Shown: in pieces, positions 38,374 through 50,482 of the stretch | Layout of the letters: each line of letters starts with the position of its first letter | How positions within the stretch are numbered: the first letter of the stretch is position 1 | Origin: Ophthalmolycus amberensis | Taxonomy: Eukaryota > Chordata > Actinopteri > Perciformes > Zoarcidae | Length of the DNA stretch: 64,000 nt | Reading direction: 5' to 3' | NCBI GenBank assembly: GCA_024529925.1 | Contig: JAFEUB010000780.1 | Location: forward strand, 496,001-560,000 | Notes under the pieces: model-generated | Seen by the model: only the letters and a program-made list of their open reading frames with translations | What the model was told of the DNA's origin: nothing | Databases searched by the model: none | Position numbers and translations under genes: made by a program

Positions 38374-41330
38374 ATGCAGCTAGCCGCTTCAATTCCTGTC
38401 TTGCAAGTTTATAGAAAAAGAAAGGTGAGGCTGCGAAGAAACAACAGTAAACATGCAAACTTATCAAACTTAGCATACATTCCTCGTCAGCCTGTCCAAA
38501 TAAATTGGGCAAAGAAAGCTTTAACCACATTAAACTTAGCTTTATTAAATGTCAGGTCTCTGTCAGGAAAAACATTTTTAATCAATGATTTTATTGTTAG
38601 GCACAAACTGGACATTTTGTTTTTAACTGAAACTTGGTGAAATCAAGATAACAGTGCAGCTGTTCTTATTGAATCAACACCTCCCAACTTCAGTTTCATG
38701 AGTGAAACAAGAGCGCATAAGAAAGGAGGTGGAGTTGCTGTTTTATTTAATGATTCTCTTCAATGCAAGCAGATGCCCTTTGGTCATTTTAGTTCTTTTG
38801 AATATGTGGCTCTGAATTCCACTCAAGCTTTATTCCTAAACATTTACAGACCGCCTAAATACTGTGCAACCTTCTTTGATGAGTTTACTGAACTGCTGTC
38901 TGTATTGATTTTGACTGTGTTGTTATTGTTGGTGACTTTAATATCCATGTTGATAATCCCCAGGACAGAGAGTCTATAGAACTATGTGGTGTCCTTGATA
39001 ACTATGATCTGACTCAGCATGTGACAGGACCCACCCACAACAGGGGGCACACTCTGGACCTAATCATCACCAAAGGTGTAAACATTTCCAAGGTTGCTGT
39101 GACTGATGTTGCACTCTCTGATCATTTCTGTGTTTTCTTTGAGAGTGCAATCTCCTTGCACACAAATGTCCAAACCAAGGTTGTGACAAAGCGTTACATC
39201 TCTGAAAACACCAGTGAACTATTTATTCAGAAGTTCTCCTCCACACCAGCCCTCTCTTGCCTCTCAGTCAATGAGCTTGTAGATGGCTTCAATTTTAAAG
39301 TTAAAAATATTATTGATGCCATTGCACCCACTAAAGTGAAGGTTGTCTCGGGTAAGCAAAGATCTCCTTGGAGAAATGCTACGCTGGTCAAAATAGAGAA
39401 ACGAGAGTGTCGGAAAGCTGAGCGCAGGTGGCGAAAAACTAATCTCCAGGTTCACTGTGACATCTATAAAGAGAGACTTCGCAATTATAATTTGGAACTT
39501 AGAAATGCAAGGCAGTCATTCTTCTCTGACATTGTAACCAAAAACAAGAACAATACACGCGCCTTATTTGCTACCGTCGACAGACTAACAAACCCTCCAG
39601 TGTCGGTAGCTGCTGAACTCCAATCCACCTGGGCATGCAATCAATTTGCCTCCTTTTTTACTGACAAAATTCAGAAAATTAGACAAGCAGTCAGTGCCTC
39701 CACATCAACCACAGGATATGTGTTGTCCCGATCTAACATCCATTCAAATATCATGACACAATTTCATTCAATCGACCGTAGAAGCCTAGAAGACATCATA
39801 CAACATCTGAAGTCATCCTCCTGCTGCTTGGATATTCTACCAACACACTTTTTCAAAAATATTTCAAACTGCATGACCAATGATCTTTTACAAATTGTAA
39901 ACACATCCCTTCTCTCAGGTGTCTTCCCACAAGCCCTAAAAACTGCAGTTATTAAACCACTCCTAAAGAAAGCTAGTTTAGACTCCGCAACGATGAAAAA
40001 TTATAGGCCAATATCAAACCTCCCATTTTTAAGTAAAATAATTGAAAAAGCGGTTTTCCAACAGCTGACCGACTTCTTGGCCGTAAATAACTGCTTTGAT
40101 GCTTTCCAGTCAGGCTTTCGACAGCACCACAGCACTGAAACTGCTCTTGTTAAGGTTTTCAACGACATCCACTTAAACATAGACAATGGCAGAAGTTCAG
40201 TCTTAGTGTTACTAGATCTCAGTGCTGCATTCGACACGGTCGACCATGCCATACTCCTAGAAAGACTAAAAATCTGGGTGGGACTCTCTGGCACAGCACT
40301 TAACTGGTTTGAATCCTACTTGAAGGGCCGAGAATACTTTGTGTCTGTAGCTGATTACACATCAGAGCTGACTAAAATGACATGTGGTGTTCCCCAAGGT
40401 TCAATACTGGGGCCTCCTCTGTTCAACATCTACATGCTTCCACTAGCTCAGATTATGGAAAACAACAAAGTGTGTTATCATAATTATGCAGACGACACAC
40501 AAATCTACATAACTATGTCACCAGGGGACTATAATCCCATACAAGGGCTGGGTAACTGCATTGAACAAATCAACAACTGGATGTGCCAGAATTTTCTTCA
40601 ATTAAACAAAGATAAAACAGAAGTAATTGTTTTTGGTACAAAGGACGAACAATTGAAAATCACCGCTCAGCTTCAGTCACTGATGTTAAAACCCACAAAC
40701 CAAGCCAGAAATCTAGGTGTAGTTATGGATTCAGACCTCAACCTGAACAGCCATATCAAGACAATTACAAAATCAGCCTACTATCACCTGAAGAATATAT
40801 CAAGGATTAGAGGACTTATGTCTCAACAGGATTTGGAAAAACTTGTCCACGCATTTATCTTCAGCAGACTGGACTACTGTAACGGTGTGTTTACAGGTCT
40901 CTGTAAAAAGTCCGTCAGAAAGCTGCAGCTGATTCAGAACGCTGCAGCTCGAGTCCTCACTAAGACCAGGAGAGTGGACCACATCACTCCAGTTCTGAGG
41001 TCTTTGCACTGGCTTCCTGTCCAACAAAGAATTGACTTTAAAATCCTGCTGTTGGTTTACAAAGCACTGAATGGTTTGGGACCAAAATACATCTCCGATC
41101 TGCTACTACCTTATGAACCATCCCGACCCCTCAGGTCGTCTGGGACCGGTCTACTTTCTGTTCCCAGAGTCAGAACTAAACATGGAGAAGCAGCGTTCAG
41201 TTTTTCTGCTCCACATATCTGGAACAAAGTCCCAGAAAGCTGCAGGTCTGCTGAGACCCTCAGCTCATTTAAATCAAGATTGAAGACCTTTCTGTTTGCT
41301 GCTGCCTTTAATTTAACCACGTTCAATTAA
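38374..41330 (+). pseudogene. L2 LINE ORF2 (endonuclease and reverse transcriptase), disabled
   Basis: ORF2 starts at ATG 38374 (MQLAASIPVLQVY). The apurinic-type endonuclease is recognisable from LLNVRSL (about 38542), LTETW (38626-38637), GDFN (38931-38942) and SDHF (39117-39128). The reverse transcriptase shows LLDLSAAFDTVDH (about 40207-40245), GVPQGSILGPPLFNIY and YADD (40485-40496). A C-terminal region (DYCNGVFTGL, LHWLPVQQRI, IWNKVPES) typical of L2 follows to the TAA at 41330. Two lesions break it. A TGA at 38638-38640 follows LTETW, and there is a frame change near 38903 where the frame moves by a net loss of 1 mod 3 bases. From 38904 to 41330 the frame is open. The copy is not expected to move on its own. 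Confidence 0.9.
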
Positions 41331-42034
41331 TATATTAATCAATTTCCTGCATTTTACTACTGCATTTTATTTCTTACACTGTTTTTTAATTGTTTTTGAA
41401 ATCTCCTTTTCTTTTGCCTTGTGTTTTGATGCTTTTAATGGTTTTATGTGAAGCACTTTGAATTACCTTGTTGTTGAAATGTGCTATACAAATAAACTTG
41501 CCTTGCCTTGCCTTGCCTTCTGAAACCCCTCGACATTTAAATATTCAAACAAATACAAATATTTATCTTCTGGTAGAGTTTGAGATGTTTATTTTGAGCC
41601 TCTTTTACTTACAGATCTCTTGACAATAGACCAATATTTTCCTTCCATACAGCAGCGAAATAACAGTCAGGAGAACAAGACAGTGTAATTTCTGATGGAA
41701 GGAATAACACATTCTGTCTCTGTACAAACAAATAGCTGAATTCATTAAAAACAAATAGCATAAAATCATGTATATGAGCAATATCATGAACAGTATCAGC
41801 ATAAAATCAACACACTGCAATCATCTAAAATGACATTTATCTTAATGATTTGTTCTCGATTAACAGCGCCGGGATCCCGGATAGTGTAATATTTTTATAG
41901 TATTATTTGTATTTTTAAAATTGCACCCTCAACTACAGCCTTCACGTCTTGCTTTGTGTTTAATCGTGATTTGAGAATCTTTCCCGTCTTACACTATTTT
42001 GGTGCTAAACACTGACCACAGTAATGCTGGTATA

Positions 42035-42195
42035 GCAGTGGGATGTACATAAGTACAAGTAAGTACTGTACTTGAATAGAAATTTGGTGAAATGCTACTT
42101 TATACTTCTATTCATTTGCAATTCACAGGTTTTACTTCACTACATATATTCGACAGCTACAGTTACTAGTTTCCAGATTCAGATTTTACATACAC
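42035..42195 (+). repeat. Teleost dispersed repeat (TACTTGAAT / ACTTCACTACAT type)
   Basis: AAGTACTGTACTTGAATAG, GCTACTTTATACTTCTA, TTTTACTTCACTACAT and CAGATTCAGATTTTACATAC match a common fish repeat by pattern. Non-coding. Confidence 0.55.
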
Positions 42196-42436
42196 TGGAG
42201 AGGCCAGACACGCAGCATCCAACGCTAAAGATATTGTGCTTTCTTGTAAAGTGTCTCACAGTTTTTTTCACTTTTCTGTAATTCTGTGCTGAAAACGATT
42301 TAACTGAAGCCAAAACTCCTCAGACAGACCATCAATTTCATGAATCAAACAACATCTGAAGGATCAGAGTAACAGTTAACTGATGCTCAGTGCAGGATGT
42401 CTCCACAGAGTTCTTACTCAACCTTACTGCACTAAC

Positions 42437-42468
42437 ACAGACACACGTACACACATATATACCCACAC

Positions 42469-42517
<49 letters not shown>
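42437..42517 (+). repeat. Compound (AC)n/(AT)n microsatellite
   Basis: ACAC words with ATATAT interruptions, then a pure AC tract from 42477. Confidence 0.95.
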
Positions 42518-42518
<1 letters not shown>

Positions 42519-43389
42519 CAGGGGGCCACTTACATAACCAGTACACAGATCAAGAGGGGGAGGTGCAGGGAGGTTGATGGGGAAAGACGGGGAGGAGACC
42601 AATTTGAATGAGAGCAAATCAAACAGATATCAAATGTTTGCAGATATTCCACACTTACGTGTGCGGTTACAATGAAATTAATGAGCATTTATGTGATTGA
42701 AATCCCCCAAAAAGATGAAGATGTGTATAATTAGTGCAGTTTACCTTCTTCAATTAGTCACACTGATTAAAATACTTAGTGCATGTTTTTTTTATATATA
42801 TATATCTAAGATCATGTCAAATGAATACATTTATAAGTTATAAAATTCAGCATTTCTTTTCTTCGACTGGTGAAAACTTTTTCTAGCAGTGTCGCAGATT
42901 GTTATGGAAAGGGGCAAAGAACTGTGCTGTTCCTCTTGACTGCAAAGTCAACTCTTTCACTGGACGACGTCCTTGCATTTTGCCCACAAAACACAAACGT
43001 TGATGCAGGGGGCACTTTTCATCAAAATGCCTCGACTAAATTTAGCCACATATGACTAACGTTGCACCGTCACACATTTCGGGGGCAGGTGCTAATACAG
43101 CTGAGTGTAGCTGAATGTACATAAGTCGTCATAAGTCGACACGAAAACAGCTCAGACTCTGCTCTACGTGAGCCGGGGTTCCTTACATTATCATGCTTGA
43201 CCTTTTACCAGGCTAATGAATCCCCCCCCTTGTAAAAATCCCCACCACCTTGTCTTCACCTATTAAACTCCCACATCTCCTCGCCCCTCATTCCTCCCTC
43301 TTCCTCCCTACTTTGCCACAGTAATCTCTCATTAGCTGCCCCCTCCCCCACTTTCTCTCTATCCTTTCTTTCTTCTAACACCAGCCATT

Positions 43390-43414
43390 ACACACACACA
43401 CACACACACACACA
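43390..43414 (+). repeat. (CA)n microsatellite
   Basis: Pure CA repeat. Confidence 0.95.
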
Positions 43415-45971
43415 GGTATACATCTCTGAAAAGGCCCGCACAATTTCACCCGTGCTTCAGAAGCATCCTCAGACTAATGAGAGGCACGGGCAGCCATTTA
43501 AAGGGCAGCACCCCAGAGCAGCAGAGCCCCTCTGAATGGAGGCCGTGGAAGGAGCGATAATAGACTTGAATAGAGCCAACATGCTACACAGCCAGCTTAT
43601 TTGTGCTCCAGACACACACAAACGGGAGAGCTTCTTCATCCTCGTGGACAGACAAGGAAGGCATGTGTTCACGTGTGAGCAGCAGAGAGTATGTACGGTC
43701 TCCAATGAGTGCATATAGGAGCACCCGCTGCTCGCTATCTGGATCTGGAGTGAGTCAGAGCGCCACGCTGAATAGAAATGACAACGCAGATTAAGATGTC
43801 ACTGTTTCAATGAAGGCGAAGGCAGGGGCAGCATGTAGGAGGTCACGTTAACCCCTTCCACTCCCCACACGCCATGTAAAACCTTTGTCTGGCTGCGTGG
43901 TTAAGAGGTTACCATGAGCATCAGCTGTGTGAATGAACTGCAGATGAAACAGCGCTGAGGACTCTGAAGCTGCTCTGAAACATACTGTTTTGATTTTAGT
44001 TTTATTTTACACAAGATGGTGGTTAGAGTGTCCAAATCTTCACTTGGAGTATTTAATGAAGGCATGGAGAGCTAATACCAACTTTCTCCCAAACTCACGA
44101 AATATTCATTTTTGTTAGAGGCTAATTCATTCAGTATCCTCATTTTAAGCCCCGAATCATTCTGCTGTCTGCATGAAGATATTCTCACCTTTCCTCTTCA
44201 AATTTACTCAACTCTCCTATCAAATCATCCTTACATTGTGTTTCCAAAGTTATGGGTGGAGTTCAGTAGATTATTTCATTCGTCAACATACCTACATACA
44301 TATGAACGAAGCAGACATTCTAAACGTAAAAATAGCAGTAAATCATGGTCATTTAATTGTGGGAAGTCAAAATTGCGATTGCGAGAATTTGATTGTCTGC
44401 GATTAATATTTTCAACAAAAAAAAGTTGAGGTAACAATTTTACTGTTTGCTTTTGTTTTCTCTTCCAAACAAGTGAGCCTTTTTGTTTACGTCCTGTCTG
44501 ATCGCCTGCTGCTTGTATTTATCACCCTGTTGGACCTTTTTTTACAGACGTTGTCATTAACACAATGTTCTCTTCACAACATTTAGGCCAGAGAAAGATC
44601 AATGAGACCGTCCACATCCAATGCTAAACAGTATCGTATGAAAGCCCCCGAAAAAGCCGGTCCGCAAACCTCAGATTATTTTTTCTCACATATTAATATT
44701 GGTGAATGATGCCATTTTTTTATTTTCTCACTCTTACTATCATGTAACATTAACTCCATGAAGCCAGTCATCAGATCAGGTCAGAAAACCTTTCACCAAG
44801 ATGGAAGACTTCAAGTATGCTCCTCATTTTCACTACGCTTCAATGTGGAGAACCTGAGTTTAGAGAATTATCCTGCAAAGTATTGTTGAGGTGAGGTATC
44901 AGCTGCGCTGTACTGAAAATAGATGGGATAGCCCAAGTTCTTAAGCATTATACACGTACCACGACCACTGTGCATCGATTCTCTGCCTATCTTCTACGTT
45001 TTTTCCTCAAAGATATTTCACTGGTGATGTTGATGACTCCCTTCTTGTACACAAGCTTCTGTCAGAAACACCTGGACGCTCTCACAAAGGAGATGTCCTC
45101 ATGTCCAAAGAGACAAATGGTTGAGAAGCCTTTCAAGTTCAAGGACTCACAGACCCTAACAGTCACTCTGAATCCGACTGTTCTGAACTTGAGCACATTA
45201 CCAGCGATGGCACCTTGACAGCTGGGCAGTGATCCATGAAATGATCGGCATGCTGCCTAAGTGTTTCATAATAAACCAGGCAGTCTGTCGTTTTGGCATT
45301 TTACTTCCGGCCCTTCCACACATGTGAGAGACAAAGCATGTTCTGTCTTAATACCAACAACATCATAAAAAAAAGCACAGACGGACTGAAATCTGCATCC
45401 AGGCTGCATGGATGCCTCATTTATCAGTTTATGTAAAGTATGATGGAAGTGATGCATCATGTGGCATCTTTTGGACAAAAGTGTCACTGTTTTGATCTGA
45501 TGGCCTCTTTAGAAAATGAAAGTAGTGAGATGCAGCTTGTCTCATTATCGCAAGATCTGATAATCGCGTCTGCGAGACATTGTGTGCAGACCAATAAATG
45601 AAATGAAATGAAACCAAATGGAGGGACAGAGACCAATTAGATTCCCCTCCTCACTGGAACTACATTTAAATTAAGACACAGCAAGTAAATAAACACATTT
45701 GTCATAGTTATACGCATCTTATTAAATCTGCCATAGATACACTTCTGGTGCACAGAACTGAATTTTAGTGCTTGTGAATTCAACCTTTCAGTTCGAAGAG
45801 GAAGATTGTGTTGCATAGTCTTGCTTTCAAGGATTAGGGGGGTGTTATTCTAAACTTTTCCTATTCTCAACAAATCACATTAAGAGACTTTCATTTCTAA
45901 AAGAATCTAGGCAGCTGTTTTATGCATACGTTATTTAAACAGGCATAAGAGGAGTCTTTGTTGGGGACTAT

Positions 45972-46055
45972 TTTCAGTGGCGGATTTATACATTTTCAGT
46001 GCTCCAGTGAGAATTTACTGCACCACAACTGGGACTGACTCAAAATAAACTATAG
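45972..46055 (+). repeat. Dispersed repeat family D, copy 2
   Basis: Pairs with 13335-13430 through GCGGATT, GTGCTC-AGTGAG and a final AAACTA-AGCG word. Confidence 0.45.
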
Positions 46056-47364
46056 CGTGTGTGCATAACACTGTGACTCATTGATGTGCAAAGATTAGTA
46101 AAAGCCCAACCATGAAGCTGTATGGCTCAACGAGATAAAGTGTCAGGGTTTGGCTGTTTCTTTAGTTCATTGTTGTTTTTGGTCTTTTCATGGGTTTGTT
46201 GACAATAAAAAAATATATAACATCTTAAGCCATATCCTTTAACGCCACTATGTCTAGAGTTTTAAAAATGGCGGCGGTGGCAAAGGTGGTGTATCAAAAT
46301 AAAGAAACTGGAACTATATGCAATGGAGAGAGACATAGCGAAAAACCTCATGTCTTTGTGCCATATTTCTATTTCGACATGTTTTCCCATTACTTGAGGT
46401 TTGACTGGTACCCTTTTAACTACATCATATCATTGTGTCCTCTTCCTCTGCCATGTCTTAATGGCGCCTGATTGGAAAATTACCACCACCAGATGTTTAT
46501 CTTGATGAACTCTTAATATTGGCGTAGTGGATGGAAAAGCACATTCATTTTTTGTGGGCTGATTTTCTAGAAAGTCGTTTGTAATTTGCATTTAATTTGT
46601 TGGGAAACCTGACTAATGTTGCTTTTGAGAGACACTATCTTGGAATATTTCCTGTGTGGGCAGAAGCCAAACTTCCCCCCACAAAAAAAACAAAAAAACA
46701 ATCAGCCTGCTGGAGACATTAAATACCACCACTGGGAAGCAGAGAGTAACAAATGTCCATTGTCTCATTTGTTAATGGTAATTATACCGAGGTGTCACAA
46801 ATTGATACGATACATTACATTGCTGTGTGAACTACTAACAGTAGGACCATTGAAGGTTTTGTGAGATAAGCGACATAATAAAAATCCTATTAGTAGCTTT
46901 GCGTCACAGTACGACACCAGTAACACTGGTAACCCCAGTGTGAATAATATGGAGACTGTACCGTTAATCAAACAAATGAAACAGAGTTTATCAGTGTCTG
47001 GGTCTACTGAATGATTATCAATGACAATGGGGAACATGCAACAACGTTTATACTCGTCCTCCCACCAATTGTCCCCATCAGCCTTCCTCACAGCAGAACG
47101 TTGAGCCACTGAATGGCCTAATCTCCCTTCATAAATGAGCTCCTTCTCTCATCTCCCCTTCCCAAATGTCCTCGATGCCCTTAAACGTCACATGGTAACA
47201 CCGCCTATTCATAACCATTATCTCAGGGCCACCGATAATGGAGCGAAACTGGGGCCGAGAAGGAAAAAGGAACAAAGACACTGGGAAATGTAAAACAGGG
47301 GGGAATGAAAGCAAGCGATGTGGTTCGATCTCAGATTCCCTGCTGGCCCTGAGCTATCAGAGCC

Positions 47365-47412
47365 ATTGATTGGCTCATGTAATTCTGCTCTGATTTGGCT
47401 TGGCCAATCAAT
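47365..47412. promoter_or_regulatory. Inverted pair of CCAAT boxes
   Basis: ATTGATTGGC at 47365-47374 and its perfect complement GCCAATCAAT at 47403-47412 are separated by 28 bp. Both contain the NF-Y core (ATTGG/CCAAT), and TGATTTGG lies between them. The flanks are unique-looking and non-repetitive. Confidence 0.35.
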
Positions 47413-47852
47413 CCGCTGCAGACTCGCTTCCTGTGACTATGCAGCCATTAGGTGAAAAATCCTATAGTTTCTTCTGTTCCTGGAAATATACCGTTGACAC
47501 CCACCCACGCCTCTACTACAGGACAGCTGCTGCTCTCCTCTTATTGTAACGGCCATCGAGAGCTCCTCTGACACACTTGTCCTGTCTCACTACCTCACTT
47601 CAGTCTCCGTATTGACCGGGTGAACACAAAATGCATGTTTCGAGGACGGTGTAACCTTGCAAGTAAAATACAAGCAAATGAAAAGGATTATTGAAACAAA
47701 GATGTTTCAGACGCAACTATGACATAACAGCGAAGCCGCTTTTTGCCAAATTCTTAAGAATATTTTAAGTAGCTTATAAAATACAGTCAACCATAATGAT
47801 CTAGATCCAGAGTGCTGTTGTATAAGTTTCCTTGTAATGGTGAAATGTACTG

Positions 47853-47857
<5 letters not shown>

Positions 47858-47895
<38 letters not shown>
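47858..47895 (+). repeat. (AC)19 microsatellite
   Basis: Pure AC repeat. Confidence 0.95.
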
Positions 47896-47898
<3 letters not shown>

Positions 47899-48261
47899 AA
47901 TTGCAATTCCTCATCATATATTCTATTCTTGTACTCACTTTTCTATTTTTTCCCTGCACTGTTCTATCCCTTCCTCACACAACTCAGTTCCCAGCAGAGA
48001 TCAATACAGCTTCATCTACTGTTATTTCATCTTAGAGGTCATTATGGTATGGCAAATACCATACGGTGGTTGGTTTTAGGTATAAAAGAATTCAAACTGA
48101 ATATTGACATCAGCATGGTTTCAAGCTACAGACCACGAAACCCACCAGAGAAAAGCAAATTTACTGGTGCAGAAAAATACTGGACTTGTTGTTTGCTGCA
48201 TGGTGCAGAGGTAAAGTTACCGCATGAGGTGAAACGGACAGCTGCATCAAAATCCCTTCTT

Positions 48262-48425
48262 CTCTAAGTCATAACTCAGTCCAATCTTAACACGCAGACG
48301 TGATACACATGTTTTTAGATTCAGAGTGACTTACACTTTTGAGGATATCCATATCTTCATTGTCAATTAAAACTTCCATAAATACGTTAACAAGTCAAAG
48401 GAAAAAAAGCTACTCCTTTTAACTC
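48262..48425 (+). repeat. Dispersed repeat family C, copy 2
   Basis: GTCATAACTCAGTCCAATCT, ACACGCAGACGTGATACACA, TTTTTAGATTC, TGACTTACACTTTTG and TTCCATAAATACG match copy 1 at 18855-19015 in order and spacing. Confidence 0.7.
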
Positions 48426-48994
48426 CTTAGAATCATCATGTTTTCTTCAGTATTAAAGTAATCCAGTAAAAGTTGCTTGTACATGCATTGGTCATTTTTT
48501 AGACAGAGAACTGCTGACAGCTAATTCAGCATATTTTTTATTGTGCCGATTTACCAAAATGCAACTTCAGAAATTCAAGGAAAATATAAGGCTCGAAAAT
48601 GTTATACATAAGAACAATAAGGAAGACTTTAAAATACCTGTCCTCCGAGTCTGATTGCAGAGCGAGAACATTTCTGAAATGTCTCCGGTCATCACGCACA
48701 CACTACACACCCCCCCTCTATTACCAAACGAACATAACAGCACTTCATTCTCTGCTTCATTTAGCCATTGATTTTCCGAACACCAGATCACAACACAGAT
48801 ACTAGAAGACATCAGGCTGCAGTGCTTTATGGTCTCTGTGGGAACCCCCACCCTCTGCACGCACACACAGTCACTCATTCACTCTCTCACTCAGAAAGAA
48901 GCAAAGAAACAGAACGTTTCCCCAGGGATCACAAAAAAAAAGAAAAAAGAAATCACTGCCGACAACTGTTTAGAGATTGTGTGTGACTGTTGTC

Positions 48995-49039
48995 TGTGTG
49001 TGTGTGTTTCCTGCTGCTGTTCCCTTCAGTGTGTGTGTG
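48995..49039 (+). repeat. Two short (TG)n tracts
   Basis: TG repeats at 48995-49007 and 49029-49039, about 70 bp before an opposite (CA)n tract. Confidence 0.9.
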
Positions 49040-49111
49040 CGGCTTTGCTCAAATCAGATCAGATGTGAACCAGCAGACACTCACAGACACTGCTGTACTG
49101 CCACATCATCT

Positions 49112-49123
49112 CACACACACACA

Positions 49124-49154
<31 letters not shown>
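49112..49154 (+). repeat. (CA)n microsatellite
   Basis: CA repeat with one AT interruption. Confidence 0.95.
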
Positions 49155-49439
49155 GTACGCGCATGCACACTCATGCACTCATGCTCATGTGCACACAACG
49201 AGCTGGTTTAGTGGCAGGATGGAAACACGCGACCTAAATATGTGTCAGTTAAAACATTTCCACTTTCTTTTATTTGGAATGACAAAGACACTCATGTTTT
49301 AGGAATATAATGGTTAACTACTAATTATAATCATCAATTCTATCCATCATGAAAACATTGTACTCACCAAAATAATTGCTGAGATCTAGGAACACAGCAA
49401 AATCACAAAACATTGGTCCAACAGGGCATCATACAAGTT

Positions 49440-49950
49440 ATGTGAATAGCGGTGTGAGAAACTATCGAAACACTTGAGTACTGCGATATTATTTTTTGGG
49501 ATACTCTATCAATTCTCAAAAACAATGCATTGATTCTTCATTAATAGTTTACATGCAAAGATCTGTGTCAGACAGTGGTTCGTCATTTTGTGTTGTGTTT
49601 TGATGTTGGATGTTACAGGGACTGTGATAAAATGAAAATGCTGTAAAGTTCTGATTCAATTAAAAAATGTACTATTTTTAAACAGATGTTATGCATATGG
49701 TCATGTGTTCTTTATACTATGAGGGTTTTCCTAAAATTAGATTTAAAAGAAATTGCAATATATCCCCTCCCTTACAGTATCGCAATATATTTAGCAATTT
49801 ATTGGATCGTAACCCCTGAATTATAATTGCATATTGTACCCCCAGATTCTTGCCAATACACAGTCGTGTACGTGATTAGCCTTGCTTTATAGAAGCTGGA
49901 AGCAGGGGGAAACAATGAATCCGGCTCTGTCCAAACTTTAAAACATACCC
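49440..49950 (-). repeat. Diverged teleost repeat cluster
   Basis: The words GCGATATTATTTTTTGGGA, GTATCGCAATATATTTAGCA, CAGATTCTTGCCAATACACA and TAGAAGCTGGAAGCAGGGG are, in order, parts of repeats common in teleosts (a TATCGCAATATAT element followed by a GGCTCTGTCCAAA element). Boundaries are approximate. Confidence 0.5.
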
Positions 49951-50323
49951 TTCCAAACTGCTCTAAAGATCATTAATTAATATGATGTACCTTGTTTGTT
50001 TAATCTGTGCAAAAACAGAAATGTTAAAATGACAATTTGTGGTTTCAGAGGAAGTTTTGTCCTTTCTTCAGCTCCTTACAATGAGGTTGAACTACTTCTA
50101 CAACTTGAGTACAATGTTATTATCCACAGGAATGATGGTGAGATTAAGACCCCTAGCTATAATAAAACTGAATTATCCTTTAATAACAAGACAATTTTGT
50201 CCATATATCTTGGTAAGATCCTGGTCTGGTTACCTCACACACAGGAAGCCTCATTTTCTTGCCCAACCGTGATCAAAACCCCAAAGTGCACGAACACAAA
50301 ATGAAACAATGTGACAGACTTAC

Positions 50324-50482
50324 AGGCGTTGGTGACAGCAAAGCTGTTGGCCGTCTCGATGTTGTCCACGTGAGGCACCAGGTTGAACGGGGCTTCCGAG
50401 GCGTTCGGGCTGGTGTTGTGCAGGAAGATTGCCAAACGAAAGGCAGTGTACTCCTGATCAGTGTTTCTGATGAACAGCCCGC
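50324..50482 (-). CDS. gria4: gria4 coding exon 2 (amino-terminal domain)
   Basis: Encodes residues 31 (completed) to 83 plus one base of codon 84, 159 nt in all. The protein runs GGLFIRNTDQEYTAFRLAIF and ends NSFAVTNA. This is the first lobe of the extracellular amino-terminal domain, which directs AMPA receptor subunit assembly. Two adjacent N-glycosylation sequons, NTS (residues 53-55) and NAS (57-59), are visible and are conserved in the family. The acceptor is a pyrimidine tract followed by TGTGCAG, just above 50482. The donor is GTAAGT from 50323 downward. Phases 1 in and 1 out agree with exons 1 and 3: Gly31 is split G|GC and Phe84 is split T|TT. Uninterrupted reading and family-typical size argue for a functional exon. 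Confidence 0.97.

Larger units (their letters stand above)
36575..41520 (+). mobile_element. L2/Maui-clade LINE, near full length, antisense to gria4
   Basis: A non-LTR retrotransposon of about 4.95 kb with a 5' leader containing tandem repeats, ORF1 (esterase-like), ORF2 (endonuclease plus reverse transcriptase), and a 3' tail. The tail has the words GAAGCACTTTGAATTACC and GCTATACAAATAAA followed by short CTTGC repeats (41497-41519). That arrangement of AAGC-CTTTG, TATA-AATAAA and a terminal simple repeat is typical of teleost L2 elements. The 3' end is well placed. The 5' end is approximate, because no target-site duplication could be identified with confidence. It lies in intron 2 in the opposite direction to the receptor gene. 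Confidence 0.9.

Noticed and set aside
46250..46471. 73-codon open frame starting MSRVLKMAAVAK
   Set aside because: Start looks gene-like, but the rest has no recognisable domain and no promoter or splice context.
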